DNA from: Cyclina sinensis
Lineage: Eukaryota; Mollusca; Bivalvia; Venerida; Veneridae
Direction: 5' to 3'
NCBI GenBank assembly: GCA_012932295.1
Contig: JAAONU010000009.1
Coordinates: forward strand, 2,120,197-2,184,196
Length of the DNA: 64,000 nt
The translations under genes and the position numbers were made by a program. Within the stretch, counting starts at the first letter, position 1; the number at the start of each line of letters is the position of its first letter. A model generated the notes under the pieces. The model did not search any database and had not been told where the DNA came from. It was given only the letters and a program-made list of their open reading frames with translations. This document shows, one piece after another, positions 38,066 through 51,628 of this stretch.

Positions 38066-38919
38066 TTTTTTATCAATTAAGGATCAGGAATTATTAGGAT
38101 AAATAATATGACACTCATTTCTTATTTCTAATAACATTATACACGCATATATGGTAAGGAAACTAAAACATATTTTAATTCATCTATTTGGCGTTTTATT
38201 AACATCATATGAGAAGCTCGTCATTAATGACATGAGATGTTTTCAAATATGTTTATTATTCTCAAACCGACAATTCACAACGCCACATTGTTACAATCGT
38301 ACCCATACAATAGATTAAGTCAGCTTCGTTGCAAGAAATTAATATCTGATATAAACTGCTAGATTTTAAATTTGCTCCAAGTTATAAAAAATGAAAAAAT
38401 AAAGACTATTATTTCGATTATGGTCGCAGTTTGACAAATATTCCTAATATACAAGTGATGCTTGTCGTAATTTGACAAATAGTTTATTCCGTTAGATGCA
38501 AGGGAAATATGAGATTTTTTTTTATAATTTCAAAGAATTTATAAAGTAAATATGGATCGGTATGACTAAATACCATAGAAAGTTGTTGTTTGTTTTATTT
38601 ATCTAAGAATAAAAAAAATAAAAATAAAAGATTCCTCCATAATATATTTTAGAATGGTTAAAGTTAACACTGTTCTTATAAATGAAATGAAAATTTGATC
38701 ATTTACTATTATGTAAACCGCAATTCTTGTTAGAAGATCTGAGAATATGCCAAAGATAACATTTACATTTTCGCATCTTGGCTAACCTTAAATACCTTCT
38801 GCAATCTGTTACAATTGCGTGCAACAAGCTTCGGTTCAATAGATGTTTATTGGCCGCACCATATCACTGTGCATAACTATTTTCTTTGGGGAATCGGCAG
38901 ACAAAATAAGTGTTCATTC

Positions 38920-39130
38920 CTGATTCATCATTTAACATTGCTTGTTATCAAATTAGAAATCAGATTTGATTGCCACAACAAGCCATATGAGACTGTATGG
39001 TGTTTCATTTTTGCGAAATATTTCTGCTATTAGGTCATTTATTTGTCTGGGATACGCTCTACAATTATTATAAGGACATACGAGAAGCGTCTGCAATAGA
39101 ATATTGGTCTGTCACCTCTGACACTTATTG
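38920..39130. repeat. Diverged duplicated block, partner of 33415-33620 and of about 43025-43090
   Basis: Besides the match to 33415-33620, ctgacacttattgcttcatc then aaag matches ctggcacttattgcttgata then aaga at 43072. Confidence 0.7.
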
Positions 39131-40477
39131 CTTCATCAAAGTTCCATACAAATGGTAAGCACTGATATATTTTCACAAGTATGTTTCTTGTACTTTTTTA
39201 ATTTTAAAGCAATTCATCGAATGTAATAATAAGAATTCTAAAACTTTAACATTAAAATTTGCCGCCTGATGGACATAGCAGAGAGTAATCAGTCTTCAAA
39301 ACAGAGAAAATGAGATTTGAGAAAAGAGGGGCACTAGTGATGTACAAGCAAGTTATAACGGTGGGCAGGTTAGAGGCCTGTTCTGAACTGAACAGATTAT
39401 TAGCTAGTAGGTAACTGACTGCCTTAACGGTCGAAGTTCCGTCTGGAATATACAAGAAAAACGGTAAATATGAATCATTCGAGTTTGGTTTGTATAAACA
39501 ATACTCGGAAATAGTCAAGCATATTTATCTGTCCTTAGAAATTAGAAACCTGCCTTTTCCATTATAATTAATGTAAATTTTAAAAATATATTTTAATATA
39601 TTTAAACAAAAAAATCCTGTAAAAAGTTCTTGTCTATACAAATATATCTAATACAAATATAGCTATTATATAAACAAATACATTATATGATACTTCATCA
39701 ACATTGTATACTTTTGTCATAAAATAAGGCCCTTATTTGTTATTACGTTATTTATACTAACATTACACGCTTGATGTCATAGACATAGACAAAGAAATAT
39801 AAATGTCAATTAATTATTAAAATATCAATGTATAATGATTACACGTCGTTTGTTGTTAATTCGATAAAATTCAAGGTAAGTATAAAACATCAACTCTACC
39901 GTAATTGCAGAAACTCGCTTTGCATGTAGAATATAAAGTTTCGGTCATGTATTATTACTTGTCTCGAGTTTTGATTACCAACATACCTTATTACTGTCTT
40001 GCAAATGTGTGTATACAAGTTGCACCTGAACCTGGTTATAATAACATTTGACTTGTTTGCAGGAAATTTATCGATTTTAATTGATATACGATTTGTTTTG
40101 CCTGTTCAAGTCCACTGTCTGATACTGTGGACTTACAAGAATTATGACCGAGACTGCAAAAAAGGTAGGCAAAAGTAATGAGATAAAGATATAAGTTGTA
40201 AAAAAACGAAAAAAAGTAAACTTGCAAAAGAATCAGCAAAGTCCTAGGGAACAAACAAACTCAATTCCAAAACGCATAGAAATAAAGACAGTACAAATCA
40301 TAATCAAAATATATAAAAAAAAATATATAAGTGAGTTTTGTTAGAGCTTTACTGGAGTTTTATTAGGGCTTCATTACCTAATAAGTTTTGGAACTTTTTC
40401 CAGAAAAAATCATTAAATGATAAATGCCAATGTTTAAGGAAAAAGATAAGAAAAGAGAATCAGAAAATAATTTTGAA

Positions 40478-40548
40478 AACAAGCGTAGAAATTGAAAAGT
40501 AACCGGACTACTAACAAGCGTAGCAATTGAAAAGTAACCGGACTACTT
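40478..40548. repeat. Tandem duplication of a 35-bp unit
   Basis: The sequence aacaagcgtagaaattgaaa then agtaaccggactact is repeated immediately with one substitution (gtagaaattg/gtagcaattg). Confidence 0.92.
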
Positions 40549-40616
40549 TCTGTAAGTAACAAGGAAACAAATCATGGTTGCCATTTCTGTCTTAAAAAGC
40601 CGTTTAGATAAAGTAA

Positions 40617-40830
40617 CGAGGTCTTAACAGTATAACAGATATGAATATGTCATTAATATCGATAAAATGAGATGCAATGTGGGATATCTTGCTTTAATTC
40701 ACAGTGATAACTTAACGCAAAATTAACGGCGCAGTCTTTCTAGGCGTATAGAAACTGGGAAAAAGTCACGCTCATTTAATTTTGGAGGCGGATATTGCTT
40801 TCGGCTTTTATCTACAGAACAATGAGTAAT
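40617..40830. repeat. Diverged duplicated block, partner of 35245-35530
   Basis: Alignable over its length to 35245-35530 and, for gcggatattgctttcggctt and neighbours, to 44700-44800. Confidence 0.8.
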
Positions 40831-40849
40831 AAAGAAGACATAAGTTCAG

Positions 40850-40875
40850 AAAGAAAGAAAGAAAGAAAGAAAGAT
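40850..40875. repeat. (GAAA)n microsatellite
   Basis: About six uninterrupted gaaa units. Confidence 0.9.
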
Positions 40876-42753
40876 TTTTTTCGCACTTATTTTTAGGCAA
40901 ATCTCGGTCCTAATTACTACGGTATTTACGTATTTTCGGACTATGAAGGAATTTGATCGACAGGACATGTGACGACAAAGGCAATAACTTGATTTTTTTA
41001 TTAAAAACTCCAGAAAGGCGTCCAGTCAGTAATTTTGTATAATGGCCGTGTTGTCCATATCAGAGAACTAAACATTTTCACAGTGATCTATGACTCTTGT
41101 TTTCACTGCTAGTATTGATGAATTGAAATTCTGATCCTGTATTTTTCTTCAAATTCAAATTTGTTCAGTTTAATACCAATCTTCAGAAAAAGTTATTATC
41201 GATTTTGATATAATTTAGATGAAGCTTTCACATTTTTCCTTTTCGTCGAAATAATTTGTCTAATATTCAGAGATAATCATTGATTTTTTTTTCTCTGTTT
41301 ACTAAGTGGGGATAATTATAAAAAAAAGGCTTAGATTTAAAATCCAAAGTAAAAATTCTGTGAAAACAAGCAAATACAAAATGTCCACGTATGTAATCAA
41401 TGCGCGTGAAACAAAATGTCTTATTCGCAAGGGAAAACCAAACGAACAAAAATAACAACAACAAAAATAAAAAAACCACAAAAACAAACCAACCCCTGAT
41501 TTTGATTTGTAATACACATTTTTTAAATTACTGCAAATGTAATTTTCCATAATTACTTCTTCCTTGTTTCTTTTGTTTGTTTTGTTACTGTTATTTTCTG
41601 CATGGGTCATCATTAAATTATTTTGTCTTAAAAAATTTGGATATATAATTATTGAACTATTTCCTCAGTTGATGTATCGCAAAAGCATAGAAAATATTAT
41701 TAGATATAACCACAACCATCCCTAATTTGTTTGTTGATGTTGCTTTTGATGCTCTTGATAAAAAGGAGTATGCTATTTTAAACATTATATACTGGTATTC
41801 AACTTGTCCCAATTAAATGTTTTTTTTTTTTAATTCTAACAAGTATTACTTACTGCAATTTCATTGATTTACAAAACTTTTAACATAAAAGTTTAAACAA
41901 AATATTAGCCATGTTGGACCTTGTTTGTATGTAATTCCTTATTTTTCTGAAAACCTCAGAGAGTAGTAAACAGTAATCAACTTTGAAATGTTATGCAATT
42001 TTACGTAAGTTGTTCTACTTATGGATAAAATGCAACAAGCTGCACAACCATATTTAGAAGAAAGGACTTATTTGAAATCTAATATTAAAACAGTAGGTCG
42101 TGACATTCTGGAACATATCATAAGGTGGGTGACGCGATTACGTAGGTTAATCAATAATAAATTGCTTTTTTTGTCATGTCTCTCAAATTGAGTACGAAAA
42201 TGTTACAGGAAAGTAAGGTCGTCAAGTTTCCATGTCTACTGATCTTTCCCTAACTCAGAAACTTTCCTTTAACACGGCTACTAAACGCGCACCTCAGCTG
42301 CCGTCCATACTATTCAAATGAGGTGTGAGTATTTCGGTGGCTAAGGTGCGCAAAGAAAAACGACGATTTGAAGGTAGATGTTTTTTCATGCTCTTGTCTA
42401 GCCTTACCCCAAATGTAAAAACATAATTCAACTTTAATAACAATTACGTATCAGTGCGCAAAGTCATATTCTCAAAGTCGTTAAGTGACAAAGATTTCTT
42501 CATTCTCCCTCGAGGATTTTAAGAAAAATTGAAATTTGACAATTAAAAATCTTTTACGGGAAAAGTTTTAGACACACTGCTTCCAGCAGAAGCTGCTAGT
42601 TTGCCTGATTAATGCTTTTTCGGTAGATAAATTCAAACCAATGACCTTTCAACAAGAAGAGTTACAATAATTAAAGGTGAACGACCTAGATGACCAAGAA
42701 GGCTGTCAAGACCGTCAGAAGAAAATTGCAAATTTTAACCAAAAAAATCACAA

Positions 42754-42848
42754 GAGAACAGTAAAGTCTCTGAACAACCTAAGGCAACAATTAAAAGCGG
42801 AGAACAGTTAAGTCTCTGAACAACCTAAGGCAACAATTAAAAGCGGAG
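42754..42848. repeat. Tandem duplication of a 46-bp unit
   Basis: The sequence gagaacagtaaagtctctga then acaacctaaggcaacaatta starts at 42754 and 42800, differing at one base. Confidence 0.93.
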
Positions 42849-44689
42849 ACGGTGTAAACTGCTGACGTTCTCAAACTTTCATATCAACAACAATAATATT
42901 TTGATTTTAAACAATAAATAACTTTTTAACTGTTCATAAATTTTAAAATTAAAAAAACTTCACGTTTTCCAAAAAAATTTTTTTTTGCGCGGAAGTGTAA
43001 GCACTTTGGTGGAACCTTATTTTTAACCTTCGGGTTGAATGTGTTGCATTAGTTGTCCCTGTTCTTTGTCTGGCACTTATTGCTTGATAAAGAATGAAAT
43101 TAAACAAAAAACTACGTTATAGATGCTCCAAAATCTTCTTTCCGCCCAGGAGGGTCATGTAAATTGAAATAGTTAATCATTCTTTAAGACATATTTAAAG
43201 TTGTGACAAACTGTTATTGGCAAGAATCTTTGGCCTTCTAACATATAAATTCCTTTTAATTTCACTCTAATCGAATTTAAATAAAAGGAAATGAGCACTC
43301 AAATATAATCTATAGACATATAAGTGATTTACGTCTATCCTCGAAAGTGTATTTCAGTGTGTCTACTAAAGCACTAAACCTTATTGCTTCGCTAAGTGTT
43401 ACATTTATCAGGAAACGAGCCAACGCAATCAAAGCTGATCAAAAGTATTTCACATTAATCGACATCTTAAGATGTAATTTATTTAGAGTACAAACATGCT
43501 ACTGTTCAACAGGAATACTGAATCTTAAAGTGCAATAAATCTTTTAGATGAATATAAATATAAATTAATATAAATTCCAACATTCTAATTACAAGCAAGG
43601 AACTGATAAAAAAGTGTTCTTTATATTATTGATGCAAACTGTAAAGATGTAAAACAATTAAATAATCTATGTGCATGTATCTGTAAAGAAATAAAATACA
43701 TAATGGTTAAGGTATAAGAAAATATTAAAATTAGGGAAGTCATTTGATTAATCATAATGTTATGTTTGTAATTTGCATTACCGCCTTGTGTGTGTTCTTT
43801 CTGTTCTGCCAAAACAATCAACTTGCATGTTTGTGGCTATGAGCATTGTGTATATACAGTGATGGCAATAAAAACTTGTTACGACTCGATGCATTTGAGA
43901 TGTCCATAAAAGGCTTGTCTGTTGATTTTGACGACACCAATATTCGATACACAACAAACCACACTAACTCTGCTGCCGACCCTGACCATTTACGTGATAA
44001 AATTTACAGTTTATTCGGTTTATTTTACCAATTCTTCCTAGGAACGCTGTTTCTGTAAACTGTCAACCTGATCTGAATTTTAGAGGGCGTTTAACTCAAA
44101 GTGAACATTACTTAAAATGTTTATGAACGTTTTAACACCTCATTAAGCGAGAAGAAAGCAAGTCGTATTCAAAGAGTTGAATCCAACATGACTGTTCCCT
44201 TGCAGGAATTCAAAAAGTCGAAATTACCCTAAACATTGGTTTTCATGAGAAAAACAAACATCAGAATTTTTTTCCTTTGGAGCAAATATAAATATTTTTA
44301 TTTTCATCTATCTTTGAAGTGACGAAAAGTCTATTTCATCGAATTTTGGGCATTTACTGTGTTTTCAGCATTTAGAATAGAGCATCATTTATCTTCGTCA
44401 TTTGGATCAATATATATTTAGCATTCATAGTTTTTGACAGTTAACATTTGGTTTACATAGCAATTATTTCTTGCAACATAACAAAAATAAGTAAAATAAA
44501 AAAATCAATAAAAAATATCTCTCACGTTGCCCATTCCATGAACACGTGTATATGAAATTAACCTTACCTTTGGCATCTCTATATAAAATGCCTTTATACC
44601 ATTATTTTGAGGTATTCAGGCTATATCCGATATATTAGCATGTCTATAAAATTAGATGTAATTTGAAAATTTTAGCCTTTGATCTACAG

Positions 44690-44810
44690 TATAATAAACG
44701 TGAAATTAAAGTCACAATCTTTTCAGACATATGTTCACTGTGAAACTCCCGCTCACCTTAATTAGGGGCGGATATTGCTTTTGGCGTTGATAAACATGAA
44801 AAGGAGAAAT
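44690..44810. repeat. Diverged duplicated block, third copy
   Basis: The sequences cacaatcttttcagacatat, aactcccgctcaccttaat and ggggcggatattgcttttgg align with 40730-40815 and 35430-35510. Confidence 0.65.
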
Positions 44811-45699
44811 TGTATAGGAATATGGAAATTTCAGAAAAAAAGTTAGTAATTTTACACTTGGTTATTGTGATATTATTTGATCTCAATTACATTTTTTTGT
44901 ATCTTAAATTACAGTACGTTTTTGATTGACTGGACTTCAAATATATATATTGATATCTTGTTTTCTTAAACATTTTCTTGAAAACGTTTAGGCAAGTGTT
45001 CGAAAAAGACTGTTGAGACGTTGGAGGAGACTTCTTTGACAATTTCAGTTCACAGGATAAGGTACTTTATTGCAATAATTCCTCATTTCGTCGCACGAGT
45101 TTGTTTTCTTTTATGAATTCTATGAAGCAGTAACAATTATAGTAGTTAATTGAATTGGGATTTACTCCCTAAAAATTTAAATAATATAAGACAGGCTGTT
45201 CACCTGGGAATTGTCAACATTATCACATAAATGGTAATGGTCGGTAGGGGGAAATTTATCCATAGCTTTTAATCAGTAAGAGAGAGGTGAGGTGATCTGA
45301 GGTCATCGACCACGCACGCAGTTATAGGGTATATCTACATTTATTTTAGAAAATGAAAAAAAAAATGAGTGACTTACTTTAAACATAACGTGTATTTAAA
45401 AAGACTTTCTTTTTCAAAAGAAAGAAAGAAAAAAGAGAAAAAAGTGATTGCTAATACCTTGATAGTAAGCAGCAACAAATACCCAAATGACATTTATATA
45501 AAGGGAATATATACAGAAATAATGCAACTGCCAGACGTATGTTTTCCTGTTTTTAAAAGTTTATCATGTTTCATTAAATGACATGCAATCTTGTAGTTTG
45601 GTTTGCGAATATCTTTAATATTACTCAAAAGATTATGTTTTGAAACATCCTATTTTTAAAACTAAGTTTCGTTATCGGTGTATTCAAGAAAAAAATCAT

Positions 45700-46050
45700 T
45701 TAATCTCTTCTTCGCTTGTATGAACTGTTTGCATTAACACACTGTTCAACCGGGTTTGCGAACGGCCGTTGATCCACGAATAACAGCAGGCTATGTACAT
45801 GACGATATTTTGGTGCAGGTGTGTGTTTGCCTGATTTTTTATATGTTCCCGCAAAATCTGGCATGAACAGTTGTTCTAGGTGATTCCCTATTCTTAAAGC
45901 GTAATTATGGTTTAAAAAGTCTTTATTCAGCGTGCGATCGAACAAAAAAGAGTTCAAATGTTCGACTGTTTGAATCATTGGTTGAATTGAGTAACCAAGT
46001 ATTAAACAAATAATGGAAAAAAAATCGGCGGAGTGGGGCGGTGGTCCCAT
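45700..46050 (-). other. Unassigned 116-codon open frame, probably repeat-derived
   Basis: The frame starts with MGPPPHSADF and ends SSYKRRRD; I recognise no domain, signal peptide or membrane segment. Its part KYRHVHSLLLFVDQRPFANP is present again as an inverted, diverged copy at 46550-46620 (reading KYRHVHSLLSFADQQPFANP in a frame broken on both sides). A shared, conservatively substituted peptide in a broken second copy is compatible with a relic of a coding mobile element, but no transposase or reverse-transcriptase motif is visible. It is not part of the channel. Confidence 0.25.
45744..45840 (-). repeat. Inverted repeat arm, partner of 46527-46620
   Basis: The reverse complement contains aaaaaatcaggcaaacacac, aaaatatcgtcatgtacata and tcgcaaacccggttgaac, matching 46527-46620 at roughly 80 percent by eye. 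The arms are about 690 bp apart. Confidence 0.82.
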
Positions 46051-46139
46051 GGAGGAGGGACGGGGTACCCATCATCCCATGTAAATAAATATTTTAGTTC
46101 TAGGCTTTGTGCTTTGTCATAACAAGTTTTCCTATATAA

Positions 46140-46500
46140 GTCTAAGCAAAATCAAGTCACCCTGAGGCGGGGCTTATTTTGACCCCAGGGAAATGAGTAC
46201 CAACAATCTTTGTAGGGGTCTAGCTGGTCAACAAGTATTCAAAGACTGAAGGGAATATTTCTTACACTTTTTCAGAAATGGCCATTAACCAAAAAGGTTA
46301 ACCAAAAAATTATTAGTCGAAAAAGGGGCATTACTGTACAGATATAGATTTGAGGGTTATCTGTCCCTTTAAAATATTGTCACGTTTTGATAGTGAACAA
46401 GTATACCAAATTTAAAGTGAATAGCTTTGATAGTTTCTGAGAAATGGACCTTAACAAAATGGTTAACCAACACCGACGAGACGGTCAGGACAATAGCTTT
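46140..46500. repeat. Dispersed bivalve-type repeat ('gaccccaggg')
   Basis: The sequences cctgaggcggggcttatttt then gaccccagggaaatgagtac, and tttctgagaaatggacctta with aaatggttaaccaacaccga, are phrases of a repeat I know to be abundant in bivalve intergenic DNA. It sits between the two inverted arms. Confidence 0.55.
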
Positions 46501-46526
46501 ACTTTTTTTCTTCGGAAAGTGATGCT

Positions 46527-46620
46527 AAAAATCAGCAAATACTCACTTGTACCAAATATCGTCATGTACACAGCCTGCTGTCGTTCGCCGATCAACAGCC
46601 TTTCGCAAACCCGGCTGAAC
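46527..46620 (+). repeat. Inverted repeat arm, partner of 45744-45840
   Basis: See the partner entry. Similarity ends sharply after ccggctgaac. Confidence 0.82.
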
Positions 46621-47359
46621 ATTCTGACTAAGCTGCCGCTCATATTTATAATTAATTTAAGGTAAAGAACTGAACCGATTTAACCCAGAAAAAACATATT
46701 GCAATGAGGAAAAGACAAGCATTCTCGCGATATTCCTTAGCTGCTATATAAAGAGGTACTCATGTCTCAACAAATCCAATTTGGGTATTTATTAACGTTA
46801 CATAATGCTATAAGAAATACTTTTATACATTTAAAAAATCTGTTAGGATGGTCTTTATTTCTATAAAAAAGTCTTTGATCTCGTATTATGTAATCTGTCT
46901 AACCCGTGAAATACATGCCACCTCTGCACTGTTGTAGGACCATATTTAGTTTGCAAAGCAAGTTTACAAAACTACTTTGTTACTTCTTTATCGCTAACCT
47001 CTTTACTGAAAAAATAATTGCAAAATGCAATATAACATATGGAAATAAAATTTCCTTACTTTTACTCAGAAAAATTTTTACTGCATGTTTTTTTTTATAC
47101 TTTCGACACAGAACTCACCAAGACAAATATCTTAACTTCCGTTCAAAGATGATCAAGTTAAAACATTGTACCTGTATAATGTATTATTTGCTAAGAAGGC
47201 AGCACAGTTTTAACCCCGAATAATCAAAGTTCGAACTTGAGTCGGAATTAAAATGATAAATTTTCTACCAAGCTTCATGGCGATTTATTGCACACAAACA
47301 AACTAGTCTCTAAACTGTTCATTCAAAGTTTTCCTCTTGAGGCCAAAGTTCTTGGTCCC

Positions 47360-47900
47360 AGGCCACTATTATTAACTTTGACGAGAAACCACAAGTATTC
47401 TTAATGGAAAGTGAGATACCTGATCGTGACCTATCAAATATTGATACTGTTTTCCCCTAATCTAAGCAAGTTAATTAATTTTGACTGCAGGTGTTAGGTT
47501 TAATCTCTTTGGAAAGATTTTTAAACCCAATTATTCTTATATAGACCTATTAGTATGGTAACTTCAGAGTTTTCATAAAGCGAATCATTATAATGAGCAG
47601 ATGACCTATGTTTTTGAGCTATTGATTAGTTTTTAACCGACCGTAGACATAATTTTTACAAAGGTGCTTTACAGGAATCATTGATCATTGGGACAAAATT
47701 ATGAGGTTCTGTTGTTCATAAATCTTTCACTTATCGATGTATTACTTGGCCAAGTTTTTGACTTATACGCTGGAAAAGACAGACGAATCAAAATATTCCG
47801 AACAACATTCACGGAGATTCAGAAAGATATGGCTTCAAAATCGTTTACAAACTAAATGTTGACGACAGACAAAATAATTTGAGCCCAGCTAGGAAAAAAA
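47360..47900. repeat. Weak traces of the 'gacctag/acgacagac' repeat family
   Basis: The fragments gatacctgatcgtgacctat, gatatggcttcaaaatcgt and gttgacgacagacaaaa resemble the family at 37070-38065. Too diverged to delimit. Confidence 0.3.
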
Positions 47901-50900
47901 CTTACCCAAAGCATCTTTGACCAGGTGTGCTTAAATTCCAAGAACGCAATCCTTATGTTAGGACGAAAATGACAAAGGTGAATATGCTTCAAATAAGTCA
48001 GTGTGAACAATTAATAGTCTTGCCTTTTTTGGCCAAAACATAGCATGCAAATGTTAAAGGGAAATATGACAAAGCCGTGCCTACTGTTTCTATTTGAGCA
48101 CACCTTTACTAACCTTTCAGAGACCAAAAAAACGAATATCAGATTCATAACAGAAATAGTAAAAAAATATTGAGCACAGGAATAAAAACAACATTAATCT
48201 CGAAAGTAGGCGTATAAAGCAAGCAGTCAGCACACATCTGAATGAATGAGCTTCTAAGGAATTATCAGCGAAGACTATTTTTTTCAGATTCTCTAAAATT
48301 CACCCATTAAATATTCAAGAAGTCATCAAATATAAAGTTATAAATAAAATTTGCTTATATATTTGTTCCTTGGAAGATTTACTCTTAAAACGTTGCAAAA
48401 TACTTCTTCATTTTTTTTATTTGTGTATACTATATCGATTCAAAACAACGATTACTCATCGCATTAAAATAATTAAATTTGTGTAAATGTATATCAGAAG
48501 TGTAGGTATGAATTGTACTCATAATTAATTCATCATTTTTCGTGAATATCGCAATTTTCAATCTTATTTTAATAAAACCTTGACACTGTGTTAAAATGAC
48601 ACTGATAATATCAGGGTCTCACAGACATAACAGTGATTAACATATAAATTATTCCGTTTTGTGGTTTCAGTTATTCTGTTGACTTAATTTGTAAGTTTAA
48701 TAACAAAAATGTTGCATTTCTCATCTTCAAAGACTTTACTATGCTTAGAACGACTTAGGTTAAAAGCATCAAATAGCTGATTTGAGAAACATGCCGTTAT
48801 ATAAACATTTATAGCTTAAACTTGCATAAGCAGATAGCTGAAGTGCAAATACACCTTATTTCAACATAACCCGAGAGCTTAAGTGAACTGTAAACCGCGA
48901 CTAAGCAGAACCAGAAACAGTATGCCTGAACGCAGAAAAAGCACGTATATTATGTGAACAATATGCCCTGTATTAACATAACCAGATTACTAATTTGAAC
49001 AATAAAACTGTATTTTAGTAAAACCAGATGACAGATGTAGACCAGCCGGACGGGAAAGATTAAAAACAAAATTCAGATGAAAAGTAAGACTACCCAGATT
49101 TTCAGTCACCTTATTCATAGCATGTGTTTTACGGGATAAATACTCCTCGAAACATCTGAAATTGCTATTGACTACATTTGGTTTGAGCAGAGGTAACAAC
49201 ATTTGGATTTGATGTATATGATGTTCTAAAACAATCCAAGGTTTAGATTTACGTTGCCTGAAGATCCTTGCCCCCCTTTAGAGTCATCATATGCCTTTTT
49301 TATCAATGTATAGATATTAAGCCAAATCAGATAGAACCAGGATTCTTTTTCAGTTTAGTTTCAGTTCTAAATTGCTAGGCAAATTGTTTTTCCTATCATG
49401 ATTAATCTTATATCCATCATATTTCTTGGTATATCACTTTAACATAGATGATCAGCCAATTACGCACAATACGTAGTACATTTTATCTGGCTTTAGGATA
49501 AGTTCCGTTCAACAGTTCAGATGAGTAGACAGATTCTAACTGGTATATCAGACACAACTGCTATAAATGGGGTCAATATCAGAGCAATCGTGGAAAATGC
49601 ACTGAGCTTTGATTGCCCTATTATCCTGATAAAATCATGCAATATTAGAAGACCAACAATCGCCAGGAAAGTAATAACCACATGAACTCTTACCGACCTC
49701 TGCTTTTATTCTTGATGCATCCTGGGATTATCTTAATTTATTCAGTTCCGGTACTATCATCATTACCTGTATTTCTACAATAACCTTTTTAATTGACATT
49801 AAGTGCTCTCATGAAAAAATATGCTTAGAATAGATGTTTTTACCTACTTTAATATTAAACCATAATATATTGTCATATTGTCATTATTATCTTAAAGGGA
49901 AAGGAAATCTACAAACATCATCTTCAGATGCATTTTGATTCATCTGAGCTCTTATTTGTTTTCTCTCTGTTTGGGGAAATTTCTACAACAGTGAAAACGG
50001 TTATGTTTATATTGATAGTTTTTTTTCTGTTTCAAGTATCAGACAACAAAATCATGAAATATTTAATAAAATAACATTTAAACCACCATATATGACCGGT
50101 TCAATAATTTCGTCCTAGATTCTCATACAAACTTGTCTGTTTGTTGTTTGCATTTAAATCAAGAACTACGCATCTAGTGTAGTGAATGGGTATCCAAGAT
50201 TTTCGTGAGCCTTGTTTTTTTCGTCTAGTATTATTTCATATTATTTTCCTCCTACTAATTATCATAAAATATTTTCTGAATTTCTCAAAAAGTGCTGGAC
50301 TTGATAACTATAAGTCGTAAGCAGCTTTATTCCCCCCTTTGAACGTACCTAGTATCATCCAAACTCATTTATCACAGAGTAGTGATCTTGAATAGAGTAA
50401 TTATGCCTTAATTAAAAAAGGAAATTGAAATATTGAAAAGATCTTTCAGCAATTTTATCAGAAAATTTATAAGATAATCACGAGAATCACACCCTTGGGA
50501 CTTTACATGGTGAGACGAACTGAGATGTTGACCAAGACAATCAAACAATTATTATGCATGAAGAAAAGAAAAATAAATATTAAACGAAATTTACAGTAAA
50601 TGGAAAGTTACTCTCTCTCTCTCAAACTTGCATTGTCTATAAGAATGGAAAGCAGAATATCTTTTGACGTGTTTAAAATTTTTCCTTAAGTTTATCTGAG
50701 ATATTTCCATGTAAGCTGTTTAATGCAACCTTAAAATGATCAAATAAAAGTGGTTGTCGATTAAAAAAAAAGAATCAATAGTTAATTGCGCATACAAATA
50801 ACGGCACGTACACTTACTAAAAAACTGCCAACATTCATATATTATGACCAAAAATTGCAAATTCATCGAATACTGAAATTAAACGGGAAATAACTAATTG

Positions 50901-51628
50901 TCAAGAAACTTTTACGCAGTAACATTGAAAATACCATGACTTAAAGGTGATCACAGTGGAAAGAAAATGTTTTTCGTTAAAGGTGTATATAAAATGTCAA
51001 GAAGAAAATAGCAAGGACGAAACAGAATGTCAAGAACAAATCTAAAAGTCCACGTATTCCAGGATACAATCGCAAAAAGGGAGACACAGGGCAAACAGTG
51101 GGTACTTTGATATACAGAAGCTGCTCTGTGACCTTCACCCACGTATTTTTGTTCGATGTTTGCGAAAAAGATAACAGGCGTAGGATACGAGACAGATGCC
51201 GGCACTTGAAGTGTATTAAACAAATTTGAAATGCACACTCTTGGATTGTTATGGAGTTGAACAAAAACTAGTATTGTCATCATTAAACAATCGAAATCTC
51301 TGTTGGATGTTATGCGTAGGTAAAGGTGGTCCTTTTTTCATACAATATACTAACTGAAAACAGTATGATAGGAAGAATTGAAAAATTTCTAAGCAAACTA
51401 GAATGAAATTTTAATTTTAGTTTCGAAATGTAACAATCGTAAACATGAGCTAAAAACTGGAAGAGATTCACCCAAACGAGTTTACTTCTGATTCAGATTA
51501 CTTACAGTTTTTATATAATTTTCCAGCTCAGAAAACATTAAATAGAGATATGGTCAACAAGGCATTTGAAATACATATCAGGAAAAAAAGAAAGGTTACA
51601 ATTTGTTCAGGCAGTGATTTCAACTTAC
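47901..51628. other. No gene recognised
   Basis: AT-rich intron sequence next to the PAS exon. A short CT microsatellite (ctctctctctc) lies near 50615. No exon-like segment is supported. Confidence 0.55.

Larger units (their letters stand above)
13153..51628 (-). other. 38.5-kb interval between the PAS exon and the linker exon (intron, possibly hiding one exon)
   Basis: In the KCNH family the PAS exon is followed by an exon encoding the second half of PAS (FWCLLDI.PIKNE.G.V.LFL.SHKDI). I looked for its signature on the minus strand (including the reverse complement of Phe-Trp-Cys codons) and did not find it, but a visual scan is not exhaustive. The 51629-51859 exon ends one base into a codon and the 12965-13152 exon starts with two bases, so they could join directly in frame. 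The interval is filled with tandem repeats, MITE-like elements and diverged duplications listed separately; the parts not listed show no recognisable gene. Confidence 0.7.

Noticed and set aside
39252..39518. 88-codon minus-strand open frame in locally GC-richer DNA, considered as the missing PAS exon
   Set aside because: The translation (SEQASNLPTVITCLY and so on) has no FWCLLD, IKNEKG or SHKDI motif.
42230..42370. GC-richer stretch with a GT donor-like site, considered as an exon
   Set aside because: Stops interrupt the plausible frames and there is no resemblance to KCNH or another family.
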